Part shown: in pieces, positions 63,233-64,000 of the stretch
Numbering within the stretch: position 1 is the stretch's first letter
Layout: each line of letters begins with the position of its first letter
NCBI GenBank assembly: GCA_027404165.1
Contig: DAHZCG010000004.1
Location: forward strand, 1 to 64,000
Length of the DNA: 64,000 nucleotides
Origin: Geobacteraceae bacterium
GTDB taxonomy: Bacteria; Desulfobacterota; Desulfuromonadia; Geobacterales; Pseudopelobacteraceae
Direction of reading: 5' to 3'
The notes under the pieces: model-generated
Told to the model about the DNA's origin: nothing
Databases searched by the model: none
The model's input: the letters and a program-made list of their open reading frames with translations, nothing else
Position numbers and translations under genes: made by a program

Positions 63233-64000
63233 TCAGAGCATTTCAAGGAAGGCCTCGATCCTGACCCGTAACTGTTCAGAGTCTCCTTCCGAATAGTCGG
63301 TCTCAATCTGAAGGAACGGGAGATCATGGTGCTTCTGGAGACCTTGCTGCAGGGTGAAGGACTCCAGGTTATAGGTATGGCAAGCCTGCCAGGTCAGGTC
63401 GATTATGCCGTCGACGGCGAATTCCCCGGCAAGCCGCGCAACCAGTTCCAGCCGCCCATTATTAGGTGACATGCAGGAGCAGGGAGTGAGGAGATATTTT
63501 TTGGCAATTGCGGTAAGAGGTTCAAGAGACTCGTCAACAGGAGCAACTTTCTTGTAGGCGCTGCAACTTTCAAGGCAGACGACGCTGCCGCCGCTTTCCT
63601 CAATGATCCTGATCACCTTGTCAGAGCCGGTCCCTACCGGGACACCGGTCAAGAGGATCCGCGGGGCACCAGGTCTAAATGGTGAACTACCGGCGGCGGA
63701 CATGTCCCTCAGTTCGGCGGTAAGCCGGTTGAGCATGAGTATAGCTTTCCGTTTGTCGATAAAGAAGTTACGGAGGTGGAGCACAGCCAACAGGTCAACA
63801 CCGCTGATCGGTGAGGGAATATGCTTGCAGACATCCTGCAGATCTGCAAGTGCCTGCCGTTCTTCATTCAGAAGCTGAACGGCGCTTTTCAGCCCCGAGT
63901 CAGTGATTGTCGTCCCCAGTTCCTCTTCGAGCCGGTTTTTAAACCGCACGACTTCCCGATACCAGTAATTAAATGAATCCTCGCCCTCCTGCGTCTGGGG
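63233..64000 (-). CDS. Second double-cubane-type reductase, C-terminal part (cut by window edge)
   Basis: An open frame running to the right edge; no true start inside the window (a GTG at 63949 is internal). It shows the C-terminal half of the same family: YWYREVVRFKNRLEEE, PSPISGVDLLAVL, RILLTGVPV, then CLESCSAYKK, TPCSCMSPNN and WQACHTYNLE, ending with SDYSEGDSEQLRVRIEAFLE-type sequence. Cys positions of the ESC, CSC and CHTY motifs are kept, so it looks functional. It is upstream of the complete copy by about 190 bases on the same strand. No activase of its own is visible. Confidence 0.82.
   Translation of the reverse strand, partial: PQTQEGEDSFNYWYREVVRFKNRLEEELGTTITDSGLKSAVQLLNEERQALADLQDVCKHIPSPISGVDLLAVLHLRNFFIDKRKAILMLNRLTAELRDMSAAGSSPFRPGAPRILLTGVPVGTGSDKVIRIIEESGGSVVCLESCSAYKKVAPVDESLEPLTAIAKKYLLTPCSCMSPNNGRLELVARLAGEFAVDGIIDLTWQACHTYNLESFTLQQGLQKHHDLPFLQIETDYSEGDSEQLRVRIEAFLEML

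Noticed and set aside
63218..63233. TGGCACGGTCAGAGCA, a sigma-54-like sequence on the plus strand
   Set aside because: It reads into the 3' end of the minus-strand reductase gene, so there is no gene for it to drive; the T-rich part of the -12 element is also missing.

Overview
The window looks like chromosome from a Geobacteraceae-type (Desulfuromonadia) anaerobe. Evidence: an ExtH/ExtI-like outer-membrane electron-conduit start, many two-component regulators with sigma-54 output domains, a c6-like cytochrome, an Aquifex-type aconitase, a pyruvate dehydrogenase operon, and a double-cubane-cluster reductase with its activase. This assignment comes from family recognition only; no 16S or other phylogenetic marker was examined. 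I found no tRNA, rRNA, CRISPR array, insertion sequence or integrase.

Layout. 1-3.5 kb: start of an ext-like conduit (rhodanese lipoprotein, then a porin cut by the window edge) on the minus strand, with a structured leader, a small periplasmic protein and a divergent LysR regulator. 3.5-18.3 kb: signalling block with a multi-domain hybrid kinase, glmS, two tandem NtrC-type regulators (one with a degenerate receiver), the PEP-CTERM-type pair prsK/prsR, and a PAS hybrid kinase. The last kinase closes a yedE-tusA-kinase set (15.8-19.9 kb). 20.4-24.3 kb: pdhA-pdhB-pdhC and a thioredoxin with an atypical CPHC centre. 24.4-25.7 kb: c-type cytochrome, Tat-exported superoxide-reductase-like protein and a small protein, ending in a terminator. 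26-30.4 kb: flavin-type oxidase, aconitase and a third NtrC-type regulator. 30.5-33.9 kb: tightly coupled GNAT / M20 peptidase / HAD phosphatase / glycerol-1-phosphate-dehydrogenase operon, followed by a frameshifted outer-membrane barrel gene. 35.3-40 kb: homocysteine-methyltransferase-family protein, HU, MaoC-type hydratase, AcuI/YhdH-type reductase and old yellow enzyme. 40.1-46 kb: RND tripartite efflux operon. 46-51.9 kb: outer-membrane proteins, two universal stress proteins and a CotA-like multicopper oxidase. 52-58 kb: gnd-zwf-pgl-glgP operon headed by a remnant of rpiB. 58-64 kb: sensor kinase, small membrane protein, mobA, activase, double-cubane-type reductase and the 3' part of a second copy.

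How the parts fit: glgP releases glucose-1-phosphate from glycogen and zwf-pgl-gnd can take the derived glucose-6-phosphate through the oxidative pentose phosphate route to NAD(P)H. Pdh and aconitase belong to central carbon oxidation, the ext-like genes to electron export. The cytochrome/superoxide-reductase set, thioredoxin, multicopper oxidase and efflux pump look like stress defence. The least explained sets are the four-gene G1P-dehydrogenase operon, the yedE-tusA-kinase module and the tandem double-cubane reductases sharing one visible activase.
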